This document shows, one piece after another, positions 25,735 to 37,941 of a stretch of DNA of 64,000 nt. The notes below the pieces were generated by a model, which was given only the letters and a program-made list of their open reading frames with translations, did no database searches and had not been told where the DNA came from. Position 1 is the first letter of the stretch, and each line of letters opens with the position of its first letter. The stretch lies in NCBI RefSeq assembly GCF_002878395.1, contig NC_061121.1, positions 42,997,521 through 43,061,520 of the forward strand, read 5' to 3'. Both the position numbers and the translations under genes were made by a program. The stretch comes from Capsicum annuum (Eukaryota; Streptophyta; Magnoliopsida; Solanales; Solanaceae).

Positions 25735-27990
25735 CATTTTTGGAATTTTTGTTTAATAAATGGTATAGATCATAATTTCTCCACTCCTAGAACACTACAA
25801 CAAAATGGAGTAGTAGAAAGCAAAAATAGAACTTTGGAAGATATGGCTAGAACAATGATGCTTGCAACGAATCTTGGTAAAAATCTTCGGGCTGAGGCCA
25901 TAAGTACTGATTGCTATATTGTGAATAGATGCATAATTAGGCCTATTCTTGATAAGACTCCCTATGAACTTCTCAAGGAAGAAACCTAATATTTCTCATA
26001 GTAGAACCTTTGGTTGCAAATGTTTCATCTATAATAATGGAAAAGATAATTTGGAAAAATTTGTTGCTGGGATTTATGAGGAAATTTTCTTAGGATATTT
26101 TCACCATAGTAAAGCTTATAGGGTCTTAAGTAAAATAAAAAACTATGTTGAAGAAAGTATACATAGTTTTGATGAATCTTGTTCTGAGACTAATATGCAG
26201 GATAAAAGTGGAACTGAAGAACATAAGAAGGAATAGGTCAGTCAACCTGGTCCAACCATAAAGCAGACTGGAGGCATATTAACAGGGGGAACTGAACCCC
26301 CAGTAACTCTAGCTGAATCCATTTCTTAATGATCTTAGTAGGTATCAAGGGTTTTGGCCAAAATGCTACAAGTAACAAGGATATGATCCAATTGAAAATG
26401 TCCTCATTGATCTCGCTTCAAGAATAACACAAGATCAACATTGAAAAATTTAAGGCCTTTTTATCAAAGATTGAACCAAAAAAGGTGAATGAAGTACTTC
26501 TTAATACAGATTAGATCATTTCCATGTAAGAGGAACTTCATCAGTTTGAAAGAAGAAAAGCTTGACATTTAGTACCACCACCACAAGATAGGGCTGTGAT
26601 TAGAACTAAGTGGGTACATAGAAATAAAGTCGATAAACATGGAATAGTTACAAGGAACAAGGAAAGGCTGGTGGTCTAAGGATACAATCAAGAGGAAGGC
26701 ATACACTATGATGTACTTTTTCCCCTATGGCAAGACTTGAAACAGTTAGACTCATTGTAGCATTTTTTGGTTTTAAGGAATTTACACTTTATTAAATAGA
26801 TATGAAGAGTGCATTCCTGAATGGTTATCTTAAGGATGAAGTTTATATGATGAAACCACTAGGGTTTGAAAGTGTTGAGTTCCCTGTCCATTTGTACAAA
26901 CTTGACAAATCCTTGTATAGGTTGAAACAAGCTCCAAGGTCTGGGTATGAAAGATTGTCAAAATTCCTTTTGGAGCACGGTCACACAAGAGGTAAATTTG
27001 ACAACACCTCTTTTTGAAAAGTAATTGAAAGGATTTGTTAATTGTACAGGCTTACGTGGATGAAATCATCTTTGGATCTACAAATATCAAAATGACTCAT
27101 GACTTTGCGAAACTCATGAGTAGTGAATTTGAGATGTGTATGATGGGAGAACTCAATTTATTCCTAGGATTGTAAATCAAACTAACTTCTGATGGAACCT
27201 TGATTCATCAACAAAAGTATGTCAAGGAACTCCTCAAGATATTCTCTATGGAGAATACTAATTAGCACTCCCATTGGAACTGCCACAAAACTGAACATGG
27301 ATGAAATAAGTTCATTAGTGGAAAAAAGGTCGTGTAGAGCAATGATTGGGTCTTCCTTGTATCTTACTGAAAGTAGATTTAACATTTCATTTAGTGTAGG
27401 ATTGTATGAAAGGTTTCAAAAAAATCCTAAAGAATCCCACGTCAAGTATATGAAAAGGATCTTAAGTTATCTTAAAGGAACCACTGATCTAGGGTTTTGG
27501 TATCCTAAAGAAAGCAATGTCAAGCTAGTAGGATATGCTGATGCTGACTATATAGGTTATCTAGTGGATAGAAAGAGCACCACAGTTATGGAACACTTCC
27601 TTGGATCATGTTTGATTTCCCGGTCCTCTAAGAAACAAAACTCTACAGCCTTGTCAACTGCTGAGGTTGAGTATGTAGTTGCTGGATCTTGCTATGCACA
27701 ATTGCTATAGATTAAACAACAATTACAGGATTTTTGTATGGATGTTAGTTGTGTTCCAATTTTTGGTGACAACACTAGTCCCATTAATATGCAAACAATC
27801 TAGTACAATGTAAAAGAACAAAATATATTGATACTAGACATCATTTTCTTGGAGATAATATTGGAAAAGGTCATATATGACTCATGTTTTGTTCCACAGA
27901 AGAGCAAATTGCTGACTTTTTCACCAAGGCACTAAGTAGAGAAAAACTTTGAAAAGAATGAGTTAGAGTTAGGGATGATTAAAATTGCAC
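25735..27990 (+). pseudogene. Ty1/copia pol remnant: integrase, reverse transcriptase, RNase H
   Basis: Integrase opens abruptly at NGIDHNFSTPRTLQQNGVVE (about 25756), with KNRTLEDMARTM after it; gag, protease and the first part of integrase are missing. At 25987 a stop and frameshift precede a SHSRTFGCKCFIYN stretch. Reverse transcriptase pieces follow: IRTKWVHRNK (26600), MKSAFLNGYLKDEVYM (26802), LYKLDKSLYRLKQAPRSGYE, then YVDEIIFGST (27055, in place of the usual YVDDIIFGST). RNase H follows at 27500-27710 (KLVGYADADYIGYLVDRKST, LSTAEVEYVVAGSC). Order IN-RT-RH is that of copia. Many stops and frameshifts; non-functional. Confidence 0.92.
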
Positions 27991-28513
27991 GATGTACCCT
28001 CAATCATTGGCTAATAAAGTTGTTTATTGCATATCAACATTTTTTTCTACTCATTTTAATATTGCACATTTAGTTGTGTCCCAATTCTAGTGTGTGATAG
28101 TTTAATTGAGTTGTGTCTTAGTTATACAGAATTAGAGAAATATTAAAGTAATGGAGGTCATGGATTGTGCTAGGTATGATTTACTTGAGTTAGTGATTAA
28201 GTAAGACTCATGGAACGACTAGGCACTTGTGGTCCAAATATTTAAATAATTTTGTAACTGCCAGAAGACCAAAACTCCTTCATCTCTACAAAAAGCAGCT
28301 GCCACATTTTAATCTCTGTTACTTCTCCTATTCCTAATCATTCACTCCTGACACACCCATTTACTCCTACATGATTCAACTTTCTTTTCCAACTTTAAAT
28401 TCACTCCTTCACTCTATCTATATAAACCATTGATCACACATCCTTCACCATCATCTCTCTCATAAATATATTTACCTGTTCTATTTCTAAAGGTTGTTCC
28501 TTAAGCTTCTCTT
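27991..28513 (+). promoter_or_regulatory. Spacer between copia pol and 3' frame, with TATA-like box
   Basis: No coding signal after the pol remnant. A TATATAAA box lies at 28419-28426, followed by a CT-rich, CATC-rich stretch and then an ATG at 28514. The spacing of about 90 bases is what a separate promoter for the downstream frame would show. The promoter role is an inference. Confidence 0.4.
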
Positions 28514-30358
28514 ATGGATTCTCAAAATACATCCTCTCTAGTATAAGATGACTCTATTACATCCTTATCCACTCTAAATATCTCTTTTGATGCCATCACC
28601 GTTCATCTTGATTTAGCTAAAACCCCATAAATCTCTATCTTTCTTTATTTTAAAATGTCAAACTTCAGGGCTTGGAATGAGTTTAAATTGATGTTAGACT
28701 TGTTTTCCCAAAACCCTTCTTTCAACTAGTCTATTTCATCAGATCCAGTTCAAGAGTTCACTCTTTTTCAAATTATTCTTTCTGACACTGAACCCTCTCC
28801 CACACCTATTCCATAATGAGTTCGCTCTCATTTGGTCAAATCATCTAGGGCACATATCTTTATCCTTGAGGATGAGTCTATTCCTATATCCTCTCCTTTT
28901 TAAAATCAAATTCAAACCCTTCACACCAGAAATCAAATACGACAAGAAGATGCTACTCTTTAGGCAGCTCTAAAGAGAGAAAAAGGAAGAAACCTTCTTC
29001 TTCAAATCCACAAACTCCTCCATCTAATTCTAATATCTTGATGAGGTCTATTCATTGAGGAATGGTCACAAAGATTTCTATTCCAAAACCCTATACTTAT
29101 CGACCTTCGAGACCTACGCCTTCAATAATCCCCTCTAAGAAATCTACTCCCAAGAAACAACTCCAGTCCTCTCCAAAATCTAAGTCCTCGAAATAGGTCA
29201 CTTGATCTATTCCATCCTCTGATTATAAAGCTACTGAGGATGACGTTCCTCCTCTTACTGAGATTGACATCTCTGAGTCTATTTATTCACATTTAGAACA
29301 TGTCCTTCACTTTCAGAAAAAGGTCCTTCATTTGAAGACGTGTCATTACTGGGTTTGTTGGACCTGAAATGGACACACTCTTGAGCAAAATTAAATTCCA
29401 AGGCTGGCCTTTATTATTTATTCAAGGAGAGACTCAGCATAAATTTGGTCGGCCTGAGGTCTATGAGTTTTACACAAATAGTATTGCTAAAGGTAATCTA
29501 TCGACTACCTCTATGTGTGGTGTCTTTATTCACTTACTTGCTGAAGATATAGCTCATATTATTGATATTCCACTTGGGGGTTGGGATCACTATGTTAAGT
29601 TTGAATGGACTTCCCTAGGTAACATGGAATCTACATTAACCATCACTAGGAATTCTCTGGGAATCCCAATCCGCTTCAACACCGATGTTTGCTTAAACGA
29701 GAAATATCTATTCTCCACCAAATCTACTTTGATGTGGTCCATAAAATAATCACACTACGAAAGAAAAAGTGCATTGAAGCCAACTACCCGGACCTTAACC
29801 TCATGGAATTTCTTAACACTAAAGTAAAGATCAGTCTACCTAGTCTCATTATCAAGAACATGCAAAAGGGTGTTCTTAAAAGATGATAAAAAGGCTTATG
29901 TTCTTTCTTATGGATTCTGGTTAGCCTCTATTTTGAGGACTATGCTATTCCAGTACAAGTTTGGTTTCTCCAGACCACTAAAGATATTCTTGGTAGATTG
30001 AACCATGCTGCACTACCTAGTTCATGAGGCAAGATGACAAACCTATGCAAAGATTATGCAATGAACTGGCTATGCAACAACGAGATCTCCCTTGGTCCTT
30101 GCCGTATGTGCTTGACGGCCCCTGCTCTATCCAGTTTGAGGTCGTCTGAACCTGATACCCTGCTCCAGATTCCACTCTGCTCTTGGCTGGGTTGGAAGAG
30201 ACTCATGCCACTCATGCTCAAGAAAAGGAACTTCTTCAGGACAAAATTCGTATTTTGGAGAAAGACCTTTCCAAGGAAAGGGAATAAATGCAAAGGCCAT
30301 TCACAAGTTGACCTAACTGATTTTATTGTTCCTTCTACCTCTTCAGCTCCACCATTTT
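28514..30358 (+). pseudogene. Extra 3' reading frame of a copia element (plant transposon protein domain)
   Basis: A single frame from ATG 28514 (MDSQNTSSLV) can be followed with several TAA/TAG stops to the longest open run, 29369-29749. That run holds GRPEVYEFYTNSIAKGN, then GVFIHLLAEDIAHIIDIP and GGWDHYVKFEW, the signature of a domain found in many solanaceous element proteins at this place. A coiled-coil end (THAQEKELLQDKIRILEKDL, about 30210-30275) follows in another frame. It occupies the position where SIRE-type copia elements carry an env-like frame, but I see no signal peptide or membrane segment. Function unknown. Confidence 0.7.
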
Positions 30359-30764
30359 AGTTCCCTAGGAATCTGTTTCTTTAAGCCCTTTTTTGTTGAA
30401 GTGCCTAGTTTTTTTCTTGATGCTTTTCTTTTTCTTCTCGAATGTAGATCTTATTTTGCTAAATCAACAAAATCACCTTTATTTTGCTTGTGTCTCATCT
30501 TTTTCTGTATTTACTTTTGCATTGTTTGATTAAATTTAACTTACTCTGATGTTTTGATGATAGCACTTGTGGCCAGATTTGTCTAGCATTGCACTTTTGT
30601 CTTGATCATGTTATGTCTATATTTTCAAGGATGCCAAAAGGGGAATACTTAGGTTATATAAAATTTATAACTCATAACTAACCTGTTTCTTGCTAAAAAG
30701 TTTTTGAATTAGTGACCATAGGAAAAGTCAGGGGTTGCATAATGACAGGAGGTTTATCATCACT
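30359..30764 (+). other. Copia 3' untranslated region
   Basis: T-rich sequence with no coding signal between the extra frame and the polypurine tract. It contains a GCCAAAAGGGGAATA motif at 30631-30645 that looks like a second, upstream polypurine-like tract. Confidence 0.45.
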
Positions 30765-30995
30765 AAAAAGGGGGAATTTTTTGGAGTTCATGAAGTTTTG
30801 GTGATTGACAAAATAATTGAAACATGTAAGTGGAGGTGGTTCACTGAAATACACGAAAATGATGAACAACTCATAAAGAGTTCACCACTATAAGGGAAAA
30901 AAGCACTTGGGTTTAGGAATGGATAAGCTGTTGCAGTTGATAAACTCAAAAGTAATCATCACGTGTGGAATAGAAGACATTGAGTGTGATTACTA
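30765..30995 (+). repeat. Copia polypurine tract and start of 3' LTR
   Basis: AAAAAGGGGGAA at about 30767-30778 is the polypurine tract where plus-strand DNA synthesis starts. It is followed by TTTTTTGGAGTTCATGAAG, a decayed TGTTGGAGTTC-type LTR start. LTR sequence can be traced only to about 30995, where unrelated sequence begins, so the LTR is cut short. Confidence 0.6.
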
Positions 30996-33977
30996 TTATA
31001 CCCCATTTTAATATGGGTTAAACGAAGATACAACATATTGAAAAACTTGTAATTAAATTAAAGAAGTTACCACCTAAATAGTTCTATGGTAAATTAGGAC
31101 ACCTATTATAAACTAAGTGATTAAAAGAAAAGAAAGGCTTCATTTTAAGGTCTACTTAGCTTAAAGTGATTCTAGGTAAGGGTTCTAATTATTGTAAAGG
31201 GAAGGGATTAGACACCCTAAAGGATCCGTTAACTAGGATTAATCGACCAAACTTAGGTTAGATAAGGAAATCAAAGCTATGTTAGGAAAGATATAAACAA
31301 GGTATTAAAAATATATTATATACATCTTATTAAAATAAAACATGCTAGTTATTTATAAAAAAAGATTAAAAACTTCAGAAAAATTTACCCACTTTTCAAA
31401 AAATTATCAAAGATAACTCCTCAAAAAATAATACAACCTTATTGTTGTCAAAAGAAGGTTATTTAAAATCATTTCTTTATAAAATCTTGTAATTAATAAT
31501 TTAAAAAAATTAATTATGTTAAGAACTTCATGTTTCCTTTATTGTAAAAAAATGATTCTTCTGCCTTTTTTAATCAAATTTTGATAAAAATAGATTAATT
31601 ATCCTATACTTAGATGAATAGCTAAAAAAATATAGTTGTTTAAATAAAAAATGCTTGAGAATTTGTTTTTTTTTTTTTAATTAAGAAAAGACTCATGTTT
31701 TAATTTTATTTTATTTTCATTTGAAATCCCAATGAAGCCTCATGGAATTAAATTAGCAAAATTATAATTTTCTTATTTAAAATTGATAACAATGGAATTG
31801 ACTACCCTATTCAAAGTAGTTAAAGCCAATTTTTGAGTCTAGCTAAAATAATTAGCCTACCGCAAAAATTTATTATTTATTAATTCGACATTAGTAACGA
31901 ATGAGAAACTAATTTTAATTCTAAAGCTAAGACCATTTATTCTAAAATGTATGTCTTTTACGTACCAAATTTTAAAACTTTAAATGCTATAAATTAAATG
32001 CCTAAGCCTAGTGGTTATGCTAAAATCAATATCTAAAGAGGGCCAAGGAGGAAAACAATTAAATTTACAATCATATTTAATGATTTATACTAGTTCAAAT
32101 AAAAGCAGACAAAAATACAAAATTTTAAATAATAATGTGCAAAAATGTTTAAATGAAAATACTAATGAGTGTCTATAGAGAAATATAAAGCTCGAAAGAG
32201 GAAAAGAGGGAAAGAGGCACTAGACTACTAGCCAATTCGACTTAAGAATGCGGAATATGCCGCCTTGCTAGAATGAGGGGGTAGTGTTGAGTCTTATTTT
32301 GAGACTCAATTAACGAGAGCTTGAATTGGGACCCCATTTGCACCGAAGAGTACATATAAAGAAAGGAAAAATAAAGATTAAAAAAAGATTTTTTTACCAA
32401 GAAATACAAGCCAAAGATTAAATGCACCAAACTGGACATGAATTTGCATTTTCGCAAGTTTTAAAAGACACAATTTTAATACCATGAAGAAAATGCAAAA
32501 GATCCTATAAGATGAGGGAAAATCAGATTTACAAACCTTTAAGAACTTAAACTTCACCACACAAAATCTAAACAAGAAATAAATTGGTCATTAAGAAACC
32601 ACTTGGGTAAGTCATCCCCTGCATATTAAAATTATTTATTCAAACTATTGCAGATTATAAAGTGTTAAGCTCCTTATATGGAATTTAAATATGAATAGGG
32701 GCGTTAACAGGAACAATATGATCTCTTAATCTAGTTAGAAAATAACCCTTGATGTGATTCCTGCTCAAAACACTAAACACGCGAGTCATATCCTGTATTT
32801 TTATGCAGCGTCAAAGGTAAAATATAGCCGGAACTTTTAATGTTATTTTGACATCTTGACAAATGTTTATGGCTTGATTAGTGAACTACCAGCAACATAA
32901 TCTCCGAACAAACAAAAAAATAATTCAAGACAAAAGAAATCTAACACATAATTTTACTAGAAAACATTAGAGCATGCCAAAACTCACATGAGTTCTAGTG
33001 TGCTATTTAACTCCCATAACATTATTCTAGTGTTCATAGAATCCTTTAAAGACATCAAGTGAGCACAACAGTTGTAACTAACTATACTACAAAAATTTGA
33101 AACATGATTCAAATTTAACGACACGGTCACACGTTTAATTTCCTTTAGACGTCACAACACTTCAAGATATTTTACAAACTAATTTTATAGTAACACAACA
33201 ACAAAATAAATTTGAATCAACACGCATATGAGTGACCAAGTTATTTGAACAAGACATCTATATTAGTATACTACGATTATGATACATACACAGAAAGAGT
33301 AGTCTATCAAGCATGCTTGTTATAACAGATAATTAAACATACTTTATTTTCAAGATTTATACAGAAACAAAACACATATGTGAAATATAAGACGTTGGAT
33401 GAACATGAAATCCTTAATCGATGAATCCATCTGGACGAAAGAGAGTAGAAGAGTTGTTTGAGTTTCAGATTCCTGGCTTACATTATTTCTATCAAACTCC
33501 AGATTGATAAAAATGCAAACTGCTGGAAATATTGTAGAGAAAATATGCAGTCTCCATTGTCGAAAACTAGCACATGTATGGACAATCCAAGAAGAATATG
33601 AGAAAAGTGTAGTGGTGGTGAAGAAAATGTACCAAATAACATTCGTGGGAGTAGAAGAGAGGCTAGACACAAGGTATTAAAGGATTATGAGAAATCTGCT
33701 GGAAGTAATACTTATACATATTTGTATAATTGATGAAGTGTTATATGAGTGATAGAGAAAATGAAGGAAAATATGAAGATCATGAAACTGGGATGGTCAA
33801 ATATATGGAAAGGATCCAAATCATCATAAATGAGTAATATGAATTTGAGCATGTTAGCCAAAATTAAGATAAAATATCATAAGCAACAGTAAAAATAACA
33901 TCCAGGAACAAAGTCTTATTCTTGCTCGAATTTTGAAGAACGAGGAGCAGTACTAACATAAAATACCAGAGAAGAAA
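30996..33977. repeat. AT-rich non-coding block, possibly an LTR of another gypsy lineage
   Basis: The left edge TATACCCCATTTTAATATGG, and an AAGGGAAGGGATTAGACACCC motif near 31197, recall LTRs of Tat/Ogre-type elements as I remember them. The rest is AT-rich with homopolymer runs (for example T at 31669-31678). No primer site, polypurine tract, TSD or protein motif was found, and the open frames here show no family features. Assignment is weak. Confidence 0.35.
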
Positions 33978-36459
33978 TTCCATGACTCGAACCGAGGACC
34001 TGGCCATGATGGACATCCCAAACCATGAAGGCCTGAACTAGCAATCATATGTATAATTCAGAAACTATAAATTGCGGAAACAAAATGGAAACATGGTCAT
34101 CTGATTATATTAACTAGACAACATGACATAAGTGCAACAATACTCAAAACCATCTATACAAGTCTGCAAAATCTCTACTAACAACTGAAAGCAATATCTG
34201 TCTGAAACCGGGACAAGGTCCCCGGTCGGACCATAAACTAAAAACAATGAAATCATCATATGAAACAAGACCTTTCGAAATAAGGGACTCTCACCAACTC
34301 CAATCATCTAACAATGATCTACTACTTAGCAGGACCCCGGGACTGAGCCTTAGATCCTGAAATATAGGGGTCAATACATAATGCACTGGTACGTAGAACA
34401 ATTCAAAAACAAAAATTTATTTTTATATAACATATGTGAGATATTTTCATAAAAACATGTCATCTTGAAACATTTGAAAACATATAGGCATAATTTGATA
34501 AATTGCAAAACACTTTCTTAAAATCATGACTTTACTCTTTATTTCTCTTCTAAGTTAGATGGTATACCCTACAATCTGTAATTCCATGGTCTATATAGAA
34601 TCCACCCTTGACTCGGTAGCCAAGCCCCCAATTCAAGTTTGCCTCAAGGATTGGAGTATCAATAAAGGAAGACACGCAAAACCACAAAGCATGGTGTCAT
34701 GATTCCCTATCAAATCAACATGTCATGGTAGTGCACAAGACCACAAATCATGGCTCCTAACCATAGTCCCAAGTTGGGATAACATACATCAAGGCATACA
34801 AGACCTCACAACATGGTAGCATAATCCTGAGTCAGCAAACCACGGTTTCCAGCATTGAGTCTCTCGACTTGTTCTTTCTTCGGGTAACCATCTAACTCTC
34901 TTTAAGACCATTTTTAAATTTCTTATAAGAAACATGAATCATGCTTACAAACCACTCTTTTCTTATTCTGTTAATGGTAATTCATAATAGGGTATCGTCA
35001 TACCCCGACTTGCAAGTCATTTGTGTCGTATCATTCCATAGCCCTTCTCATTCAAACCACTTATAATGTTCTGCTTTAGATTTTTCAATAGACTCAATCA
35101 TTTGATCACAAAAAACATTTAAATAATTCAAGAGAGTCCTTATTTTAAAACATGTGCAACCTAGGCTATAATTTATCGTTCTAACACTAGTCTTATGTGT
35201 GTGTATATATATATATATATATATAATTATCCACTCTTTTTTCCATAAGTTGCCAACCTAGGCTACTGCACACATCAAATCAAGCCTACTATTTAATCTC
35301 ACAAAACATGCATCATTAACCTTAAGCTACTATTCTCACCACCACAATCCATACCTAAAGTTCAAGCCTATTGTCTAACACCAATCATGTAACATCGATG
35401 AAGCATGCTGCATATTATACTAGTCCATCAAATAGAAATATCAACCTAAGTCTCTTACTTTACTTAAATATGGCCCATAAGTTCATCCTCTCCACGATAT
35501 TAGTATCATACCTCAAAATCTACGACATACCTTCTCACATGCAGTACTAGTTTACAATTACTAGAGAAAAAAATAATCAAAGGGATAAAGTCACATAATA
35601 GGGATAGTCGATCTTAATCTTATATTGTGACTCATTATGATCTTATCAACATATTCTACTTTCTCACATCATAATTACTTACCCATGCATACATTTAGAC
35701 TACTTTTAAATTTCATTTACACCAATGAGTCTCTATCCATAACTTATTGACTAATCTAACCCGTTCCATTCACAACCTATAAATAATTTCTACAACCACC
35801 ATAACTATCCATTCTGGGATCCTTCCCTATATTGAGTAAATAATAATCATAGCTAGTCACTTCCTTGCACAGACTACCATACAATCTGCAAACATTGCTA
35901 CCACATTAGTCTATCACTATAAAAATAACAACCCATCCCTCATTCAATGGTTACACAACTAAACAAGCTTCTTTATGCAAAAATCACCCTTATTCTGTCT
36001 TCTAAGCTTGTGACTTGATATCACTAACTTTTGGACTATCTTACAACTCATAGGTTATGACACTTTATCACATACTACTACTCCGGTGGAAATAATATTC
36101 CAACATTCTGCCACTCATCATTACCCTTAAGCATGACATCTACAATAAGGGTTTTATAAAAGAGGACTGGATGCATTTCATACCTTAGTCTCAAATGCAC
36201 GACTGATGTAGATAGGGGTAAAAGCTTAAATCAATACACCTTAAAGCAATCATGGACTCCTCTCAAGTTCTTGTGCAATTTCATAATCGTTTATGACTCA
36301 ATTAGAAAGGACCATATAATTTAGACTCTAAGCTTTTGCACTCAAATTAGCTCGACAAGGAGGCATAGCAAATAAAATCAGGGTAAAGAGAGAATTTATA
36401 TAACTTTCAAATGGACAACACAATGGTACGATCTAGAACATGAAGAAAAGTGAAACATT
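33978..36459 (-). mobile_element. LARD-like gypsy relic, left part (3' LTR plus non-coding interior)
   Basis: Begins CATGACTCGAACCGAGGACC, the family A LTR edge, and is near-identical in order to 42266-43380 for about 1.1 kb (TTGGAGTATCAATAAAGG, the repeats with CACAACATGG). The right part, up to the CACTA insertion, lacks any coding motif although it must include the element interior, since the leader resumes at 42145. A TA microsatellite is at 35199-35223. I cannot place the LTR/interior border. Lack of gag-pol suggests a non-autonomous (LARD-type) element or a large deletion. Confidence 0.6.
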
Positions 36460-36866
36460 CACTACGAAAAATAGGTTTAATTGCAGGGATTTATTTGCAA
36501 GGGTTATTTTAACCCCCGTAAAATTGTATGAGTTGTGGGGGTTAAAAATCTGCCGCTAAAATTTATAAATTTGTGGAGGTTTTTAATTCCCACTATAAAT
36601 TATGCGGTTTTAAACCCCCGCTATCTACCATAAAAAATAACGCCATAAAAATATACCCCCGCTATAATAAAAAAAAATAGCGCCTAACATTTTTCTCTTT
36701 TTTTTTTAATTGGGCAAAGTATTTTCCCTCACTTTCCCATTTCGGTAGGTAGCTCCAAATTATCGATCAACCCTCTCTTATTTTCCCTCTCTTCCTCTCT
36801 CATTTCCTAAATCGGCTGGCTATTTCAGTTGATTTTCACTTTCCCTCTCTCACTTTCCCTCTCTTG

Positions 36867-36988
36867 AGCTTGGATCTGGCTATGGCTTAGGTGGATTGAT
36901 CATTGCAATGACTATAAAAGCACGGTAAGCTTGGATATGGATATGGATTAGGTAGATTGATCATTGTAATGACTACAAAAACACGGGA
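36867..36988 (+). repeat. 61-bp tandem duplication
   Basis: Two adjacent copies begin AGCTTGGAT and include GATTGATCATTG and GACTATAAAAGCACGG / GACTACAAAAACACGG. The first copy holds a TATAAAAG box-like sequence (36913-36920). Lies between the CACTA end and the ATG8 exon. Confidence 0.7.
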
Positions 36989-37226
36989 AGATGGAAATCC
37001 CTAAGCTCTGTTATTTGTTCCACTAATTGTACCACGGTACGACAATGCACTCAAGTTTTAATATTAAGGAACTCTTTCATTCTGTGGTTTAATTAAGAAT
37101 TTGTTATGTACCAGTGATTGTTTCCTCGTTTAATTAGTGATGTTTAATCAAGCATTTGTTTTAGGATTGAAATTGGGTTACTGATGTTATGTAAATGTTT
37201 GGTTTATTTGCATATTTGGAGATTCT

Positions 37227-37293
37227 GTCTCCAGCTATATTGCTTGGACTCTTCAAAAATATCGATAGATGTGTGTCGGATCCTCCAAAAATA
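37227..37293 (+). repeat. Fragment of a dispersed solanaceous repeat (MITE-like)
   Basis: GCTTGGACTCTTCAAAAATA and GTGTGTCGGATCCTCCAAAA are halves of a foldback repeat that I recall as common in Solanaceae genomes. Only one arm is visible. Confidence 0.4.
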
Positions 37294-37409
37294 TTGGTTG
37301 GTTTTGCATTTTTTTTTTTGTAATTTCTGCTATGTTAGGAGTTTTCTTCCTGAAAAAGAAGTATGGGTGTTTGTGATTTTTTAACTATGTTGTTTTGGAT
37401 AATATTCAG

Positions 37410-37465
37410 ATAAGAGGCATGCTGAGGCTGCTAGAATTAGGGAAAAATACCCAAATAGGATTCCG
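37410..37465 (+). pseudogene. Captured exon of an ATG8 autophagy gene
   Basis: Translation gives KRHAEAARIREKYPNRIP, with V if the next codon is read. Plant ATG8 proteins have the near-identical KRQAEAARIREKYPDRIPV just after the N-terminal helix (two differences). ATG8 is the ubiquitin-like protein that is joined to phosphatidylethanolamine on autophagosome membranes. The block is preceded by a TATTCAG acceptor (37403-37409) and followed by a GTGAG donor (37466-37470), so it looks like a whole exon with intron edges. No other ATG8 exon was found nearby. It cannot make a functional protein on its own; it could be spliced into element transcripts. Confidence 0.75.
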
Positions 37466-37754
37466 GTGAGAATAAAGTTTTATGTGAATGGATTTTTTTT
37501 CTGTGGTAGCTACTGGTTTCACTTTGAATAATGTGATTAACTGATTTCATTGATGAGATTGTTGTGAAATTTGAATTATTGCCTTGTAGTATAAAGTATA
37601 AACTACATGTGTTGTTCTTTCTTTTGGTGTTTTTTGGAATGGGCTTTGAGTTATTGGCATCGGTACAATGCCAAGTTGTCTGTGGTGAGATTATGTTTAA
37701 ACAAATTTGGAGTCAGCTGGTATAAAGTTGGAATGCTTTTCTTGTAGCCAAGTA

Positions 37755-37852
37755 TCTATCGGAAATAGTCTCTCTATGTTCATGAGGTAGGGGTAAGGTC
37801 AGCGTACACCCTACCCTCGTCAGAACCCACCTATGGGATTACATTGGGTATA
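37755..37852 (+). mobile_element. TS SINE fragment
   Basis: TCTATCGGAAATAGTCTCTC, GGTAGGGGTAAGGTC, GCGTACACCCTACCCTCG and ATGGGATTACATTGGGTA follow the order of the 3' half of the TS SINE known from tobacco and other Solanaceae. The 5' tRNA-like part and the TTG tail are missing. It ends next to the left 30-bp repeat that bounds the beta-galactosidase segment. Confidence 0.7.
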
Positions 37853-37882
37853 TAATGTGGTTTAACAATGATCTTGAACGTT
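37853..37882 (+). repeat. 30-bp direct repeat, left copy
   Basis: Starts TAATGTGGTTTAACAATG and matches 39564-39593 at 29 of 30 positions. The two copies bracket the captured beta-galactosidase segment. Confidence 0.85.
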
Positions 37883-37941
37883 ATATGATACTTGAATATA
37901 CACGTCAAATCTGGTGCTAATTCGACCTTTTTGCACTGTTT

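Noticed and set aside
33350..33672. Overlapping minus-strand frames of 106 and 64 codons
   Set aside because: Low-complexity AT-rich surroundings, no domain, no splice or promoter context.
35199..35223. TA microsatellite as a possible regulatory site
   Set aside because: Simple repeat within an LTR relic, no gene nearby that it could serve.
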